From Hydrogenoanaerobacterium saccharovorans (GTDB lineage Bacteria; Bacillota; Clostridia; Oscillospirales; Ruminococcaceae), in NCBI RefSeq assembly GCF_016901815.1, contig NZ_JACSNR010000003.1, forward strand, positions 124,001-188,000: a DNA stretch of 64,000 nt. Reading direction: 5' to 3'. The notes beneath the pieces were generated by a model. That model saw only the letters and a list, made by a program, of their open reading frames with translations, was not told the DNA's origin and searched no databases. Position numbers and translations under genes: made by a program. Below are positions 60,263 to 64,000 of this stretch, piece after piece (within the stretch, counting starts at the first letter, position 1; every line of letters begins with the position of its first letter).

Positions 60263-61609
60263 TTACTTTACATACTGAACATCGAGGTCATTGGGGATCT
60301 CGATCTTATCCAGCTTGCCGGAGTTCGCCCAGGCGATGGAGGCGGCAAACAGGATTACGAAGCCGATCTTGGCAGCGGTGGGCAGGTCGATGATGAGCGA
60401 TGCCGAGAAGATCGCGGACAGGATCATACTGCCGTAGCCCAGGATCTTGACGGTACCTTCGGAAACCTTCATCTCAGAGCGGGCAAAGGCTTCGGGATAC
60501 TTCTTGGGCAGGTTCAGGAATGCGTAGGAGAACATCAGCTTGGAGAGCAGGGAGATCGCGGTACCCATCTTGGAGATGAGGGAGATATCCATGCCGGCCA
60601 GCAGTGGGATCAGACCAATGAAGAAGAAGGCGATGAGGATCTTATAGGGAACGCCGCGCTTGGAAACAGTACCCCAGGAGCGAGGCAGCATACCATCATC
60701 GCAGGCAATCAGAATGGGCTTGGGCGACCAGGACAGGGTAACATTCAGAGTCTTGGCAGTAGCGCCGGCGCCGGCAGCCAGGGTGAAGTAGGTAAAGGCC
60801 CAGCCGGGCATTACATCAGCGGCAACCAGCGAGAGGTTCTGATTGGAAACCACTTCCAGAGGCAGAACGCCCGATGCAACCATTGCCACCAGGGCATACA
60901 TGATGCCGACTGTTACAGTGGAGATAATGATAACCTTGGGCATATTCTTCTGGGGGTCGATGATCTCACTTCCCATATTGCCGATAACCTGAGCGCCGCC
61001 GGTGGCAAAGGAGAGCAGCGCGATGGCGGAGAGCAGGTTGCCGGGGCCATGGGCCATCAGGTTGGAAGGATCGAATACATAGGCAATATCCGTCTTGGGA
61101 AGACCATAGAACAGGAAGAGTGCCATACCCAGGAGCAGCAGGGCAGTGATACCGGTGGTAACGAAAGCGGACTGCTTGGTGCCGAGCAGGTTGATGGCAA
61201 AGGCAGCAACCAGCAGGCAGATGGCGATGATCTGCTCACTGATGCCGGTGAGGAAGGCCACCAGATAGGAGGCACAGCTCAGGGCATACAGGGCGATGGT
61301 GAGCTTGGATACCACATAAGTAGCCAGATAGACAAAGCCCCACTTCTTGCCGCGCAGACGGCTGATATAGCGGTACTCACCGCCGGAGACGGGTACAGTG
61401 GCACCCAGGATGGCAGTGGGGAAGTTCTGGAAGGTGGTGCAGACAGCGGAGATGATATAAGCCAGTACAACGCCGGTACCGGTCATACCGATGGCGATAC
61501 CGGTCTGGGTCATAATACCTGCGCCGATGATCTGACCATAGGCGATACCCATCAGAGGCCAGAACCCGATGTTGCGAATCAGCTTGGATTCCTGTCTTTC
61601 AGTTGACAT
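60263..61609 (-). CDS. APC family amino acid permease
   Basis: 448 residues from ATG 61609 (AGGAGGAA upstream); a longer frame to 61864 is not supported. Twelve membrane spans. TM1 has IGFWPLMGIAYGQIIGAGIM (the GxG region that binds the substrate amine/carboxylate), TM6 region LLSFATGGAQVIGNMGSEII with its Phe-Ala gate, and SWSPKPILIACDDGMLPRSW before TM8. Closest in style to the LAT/GabP-like and Firmicutes YkbA/SteT groups; substrate unknown. A near-perfect palindrome lies about 145 bases upstream. Confidence 0.9.
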   Translation of the reverse strand: MSTERQESKLIRNIGFWPLMGIAYGQIIGAGIMTQTGIAIGMTGTGVVLAYIISAVCTTFQNFPTAILGATVPVSGGEYRYISRLRGKKWGFVYLATYVVSKLTIALYALSCASYLVAFLTGISEQIIAICLLVAAFAINLLGTKQSAFVTTGITALLLLGMALFLFYGLPKTDIAYVFDPSNLMAHGPGNLLSAIALLSFATGGAQVIGNMGSEIIDPQKNMPKVIIISTVTVGIMYALVAMVASGVLPLEVVSNQNLSLVAADVMPGWAFTYFTLAAGAGATAKTLNVTLSWSPKPILIACDDGMLPRSWGTVSKRGVPYKILIAFFFIGLIPLLAGMDISLISKMGTAISLLSKLMFSYAFLNLPKKYPEAFARSEMKVSEGTVKILGYGSMILSAIFSASLIIDLPTAAKIGFVILFAASIAWANSGKLDKIEIPNDLDVQYVK

Positions 61610-61744
61610 AAGGGATTCCTCCTTACAGGTTGAAATGAGCGGAAGCGGCGGGCTTCCATTGGAACAGTAGAAAAAAGGACGATCGTCGTTCCCCGATCGG
61701 ACCAGACCGGGGTGTTTCCAGTACAAAAATAACAAATTCACAGC

Positions 61745-61764
61745 CTGTTTACAAGTGTAAATAG
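61745..61764. promoter_or_regulatory. Near-perfect palindrome upstream of the APC permease
   Basis: CTGTTTACA-AG-TGTAAATAG, 9-2-9 with one mismatch, in the divergent gap between the permease and the P-type ATPase. Likely a regulator binding site. Confidence 0.6.
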
Positions 61765-61959
61765 GTAAAATCGTGAATATCCATGAGCATTCTATGAACG
61801 ATTTGGATAAAAAATGAACGCAGCTGCCCAAAAACAATACACCTGTTGCAGGGCAATCCTGCATAAATGGGGATTGTGTATAGAAACTTCCGGTACAGCT
61901 TGGACAGTATGTCGTAAAGATGAACCGGTGAATTTTTGGTAAATCTGCGGCAATTAGTA

Positions 61960-61989
61960 TTGACTAATTTACAGTTAATGGGTTACACT
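61960..61989 (+). promoter_or_regulatory. Promoter of the P-type ATPase
   Basis: TTGACT (61960-61965), 18-base spacer, TACACT (61984-61989); the start point would lie just before the riboswitch 5' arm. Confidence 0.75.
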
Positions 61990-61999
61990 GATACCAATA

Positions 62000-62102
62000 C
62001 GAAAAGGGAGTAGTTAAAAGCTGCACTGCCAACATCACGCCGGGAAACATGAGCCGGCTGGCAGCGCACGCCGATCGTTTCCGAAGGCAACAAGACTTTT
62101 CG
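62000..62102 (+). promoter_or_regulatory. yybP-ykoY (Mn2+) riboswitch candidate
   Basis: A 7-bp closing stem CGAAAAG (62000-62006) / CTTTTCG (62096-62102) brackets the two conserved loops of the class: GGAGTAG right after the 5' arm and AACAAGAC right before the 3' arm. Between them is a hairpin with arms CTGCCA/TGGCAG and GCCGG/CCGGC carrying CAACATCA. Promoter spacing places it at the very 5' end of the transcript. A downstream AGGTCTT/AAGACCT hairpin may form the expression platform. Confidence 0.75.
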
Positions 62103-62205
62103 AAATTCTGCCATTCTGCGCGGATTTCGGGAGGTCTTTTTCTTTTTCCCCCCGGAAGACCTTACCGCCCGGGAATGTGCCTGCTGAAAAAGGAGAGAAA
62201 CAACA

Positions 62206-64000
62206 ATGGATATGAATCGTCCGGATTACAATCTGTCCCAGAATGAGGTACTGGAACGCTATTCGACCTTCCGTACCGGCCTGTCGCCGGAGGAAGCCCG
62301 GAACCGTCTGGAACGCTACGGTGAGAACAAACTCGCCGAGGGACGCAAAAAAACCGCGCTGGAAGTGTTTATCGACCAGTTCAAGGATCTCATCGTCTGG
62401 ATTCTGATCGCGGCAGCGGTGATCTCCATCCTGTCCGGTCAGGGGGAGAGCTCGCTGGTTATCTTTGCCGTGCTGATCCTCAATGCCGTACTGGGTACTG
62501 TGCAGTACCTCAAGGCGGAAAAATCCCTGGAATCCCTCAAGGCCATGAGCTCCCCGTCCGCCACCCTGCTCCGGGGCGGCATCAAGGTGCAGGTACCCTC
62601 GCCGGAAGTTGTGCCCGGTGATATTCTGCTCCTGGAAGCCGGCGACCTCATCACCGCCGATGCCCGTATCCTGGAGAGCTGGTCGGTGAAGATCAACGAG
62701 AGTTCCCTCACCGGCGAGAGCGAGGCGGTGGAAAAGACCGCCGATGTGATCCCCGAGGAAAATGTAGCGCTGGGTGACCGGAAGAACATGGTCTTTTCGG
62801 GATCGCTGGTGACCTATGGGCGTGCCACCGCTGTGGTGACTGCCACCGGCATGCAGACCGAGCTGGGACATATCGCCTCGCTGCTGGACAATACCCGTCA
62901 GCGCAAGACCCCGCTCCAGGAGAACCTCAACAAGTTCAGTGAGAAGCTGGCTATCGCCATCATCGCCATCTGCGGCGTGGTGTTCCTGCTCTCCTATTTC
63001 CGCAGCGGCATGGGACTGCTGGATTCGCTGATGTTTGCTGTGGCGCTGGCTGTGGCTGCCATTCCTGAGGCACTCAGCTCCATCGTCACCATCGTGCTCG
63101 CCATCGGCACCCAGAAGATGGCAAAGCAGAACGCCATCATCAAGGAGCTCAAGGCGGTGGAAAGCCTGGGCGCCGTATCGGTGATCTGCTCGGACAAGAC
63201 CGGTACCCTGACCCAGAACCGCATGACAGTGGAAAAGATCTATGCCGACGGCAAGCTGTGCGACGGCTGTGATCTGGAGCTGGCAAATGATACCCAGCGT
63301 CTGCTGCTCAAGACCGCCCTGCTGGCAAGCGATGCCACCCATGACGCCGAGACCGGCACCTCCATCGGTGACCCCACCGAAGTGGCATTGGTGCTGCTGG
63401 GCGAAAACTTCGGCGTGGAGGAGAGCGCCTACCGCAGCCAGCATCAGCGGCTGGGCGAGCTGGCCTTTGATTCCGACCGCAAGCTGATGACCACCCTGCA
63501 GGAGATCGAAGGGGTGCCCACCCTGATGACCAAGGGCGCCATCGATGTGCTGCTGGCCCGTTCCGACCGTCTGATGACTTCGGAGGGGGTACGGGAGCTC
63601 ACCGAGGCCGACCGGGAAGAGATCATGCGGGTGAACAACAGCCTTTCGGAAGAGGGCCTGCGTGTGCTGGCCTTTGGCTACCGGGAGCTGGACTGTGTAC
63701 GGGAACTGTCGCTGGACGATGAACAGGGCTATGTATTCATCGGCCTGATCTCGATGATCGACCCGCCCCGTCCCGAATCGGTGGCAGCTGTTGCTGATGC
63801 CAAGCGTGCCGGCATCCGGACGGTGATGATCACCGGTGACCATAAGGTCACTGCCACTGCCATTGCCAAGCGCATCGGCATCTTCGGCGAAGGCGACCTG
63901 GCTGTATCCGGCCCCGAGCTGGAGCAGATGACCGATGAGGAACTGGACCGCAAGCTGACCCATATTTCGGTGTATGCCCGTGTATCGCCGGAGCATAAGA
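62206..64000 (+). CDS. P2-type cation-transporting ATPase (Ca2+/Mn2+), 5' part
   Basis: 598 codons, open to the window end (no stop), from ATG 62206 with AAAAAGGAGAG upstream. PMR1/SERCA-like: N-terminal actuator segment, SSLTGESEAVEKT (TGES near residue 168), AVAAIPEALSSIVTIVLAIG with PEAL (P2A metal-site helix, near 285), ICSDKTGTLTQNRMTVEKIY (phosphorylated Asp near 330), TKGAIDVLL and MITGDHKVTATAIAKRIGI. Exports Ca2+ or Mn2+. The yybP-ykoY-type leader suggests Mn2+ efflux, as shown for lactococcal YoaB. The rest of the gene lies outside the window. Confidence 0.92.
   Translation, partial: MDMNRPDYNLSQNEVLERYSTFRTGLSPEEARNRLERYGENKLAEGRKKTALEVFIDQFKDLIVWILIAAAVISILSGQGESSLVIFAVLILNAVLGTVQYLKAEKSLESLKAMSSPSATLLRGGIKVQVPSPEVVPGDILLLEAGDLITADARILESWSVKINESSLTGESEAVEKTADVIPEENVALGDRKNMVFSGSLVTYGRATAVVTATGMQTELGHIASLLDNTRQRKTPLQENLNKFSEKLAIAIIAICGVVFLLSYFRSGMGLLDSLMFAVALAVAAIPEALSSIVTIVLAIGTQKMAKQNAIIKELKAVESLGAVSVICSDKTGTLTQNRMTVEKIYADGKLCDGCDLELANDTQRLLLKTALLASDATHDAETGTSIGDPTEVALVLLGENFGVEESAYRSQHQRLGELAFDSDRKLMTTLQEIEGVPTLMTKGAIDVLLARSDRLMTSEGVRELTEADREEIMRVNNSLSEEGLRVLAFGYRELDCVRELSLDDEQGYVFIGLISMIDPPRPESVAAVADAKRAGIRTVMITGDHKVTATAIAKRIGIFGEGDLAVSGPELEQMTDEELDRKLTHISVYARVSPEHK

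Larger units (their letters stand above)
61610..62205. other. Divergent intergenic region
   Basis: About 600 bases without a gene. It holds the permease leader, the palindrome at 61745-61764, the ATPase promoter at 61960-61989, the riboswitch candidate at 62000-62102, and a hairpin near 62124-62162 (AGGTCTT / AAGACCT). Confidence 0.8.

Overview
The window is GC-rich, densely packed DNA from a strictly anaerobic, low-oxygen-lifestyle Firmicute, most likely a gut clostridium of the Oscillospirales (Oscillospiraceae/Ruminococcaceae). Reasons: Shine-Dalgarno sites of the AGGAGG type before nearly every gene, a monomeric group-B type [FeFe] hydrogenase, an LPXTG surface protein with its sortase, Firmicutes-specific families (DUF5058, DUF1904, DUF6506, TIGR04076, PepV-like M20, M56/BlaI pair) and no plasmid, phage or rRNA genes. 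The species cannot be named from the sequence alone.

Layout: 1-1.4 kb is the end of yidC and jag. 1.4-8.5 kb holds a PNPOx protein, murD, two M42 peptidases, a GNAT protein and a PLP enzyme. 9.3-13.3 kb is a zinc-uptake operon (Zur, a small exported His/Cys protein, ZnuA, ZnuC, ZnuB, a lipoprotein) behind a promoter that overlaps a perfect Zur/Fur-like palindrome. 13.3-22.9 kb mixes an M20 dipeptidase, exported repeat proteins, a PepSY protein, PPK2, small regulators and the hydrogenase. 23.9-32.2 kb holds tRNA-modification genes (TtcA-like, TrmB), a DUF885 lipoprotein, two tRNA-Leu genes, and a TetR/methyltransferase pair. 32.5-42.1 kb is one sortase plus a roughly 3,000-residue Cna-B adhesin read leftward, split by a one-base frameshift in a run of seven G. 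42.6-43.9 kb is a patchwork of three gene fragments. 44.1-46.8 kb is a DUF5058 transporter-like pair with an M24 peptidase. 46.8-54.4 kb has stress and metal genes (Zn/Cd-type P-ATPase with a separate HMA chaperone, ArsR, AraC, CDF transporter). 55.8-60.2 kb is a BlaI/M56 signalling pair and a lipoprotein. 60.2-64 kb has an APC permease and the start of a P2-type cation ATPase preceded by a yybP-ykoY (Mn2+) riboswitch candidate.

Metal homeostasis is the recurring theme: zinc import under Zur, heavy-metal export under an ArsR-type operator, a CDF exporter, and a cation ATPase with a probable manganese-sensing leader. The second theme is the cell surface: adhesin, sortase, several lipoproteins and repeat-containing exported proteins.

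The most unusual structure lies between genes. Several gaps (6.7, 23.1-23.8, 25.4, 29.4-30.05, 51.3-51.5, 53.0 kb) are built from a small set of recurring modules: perfect 10-bp-stem/3-nt-loop hairpins whose sequence differs but whose shape is kept, a roughly 40-bp element with a compensated inner stem, a roughly 38-bp GC-rich element, and a 7-mer-like TATTCACT/CTTCACT tract next to a GTGCC...GGCAC hairpin. They occur in both orientations, sometimes in tandem, and in one place have been recruited into the 3' end of a coding sequence. The other candidate system is the possible on/off switch of the giant adhesin, although two homopolymer-length frameshifts only 0.7 kb apart mean that a sequencing error must be excluded first.
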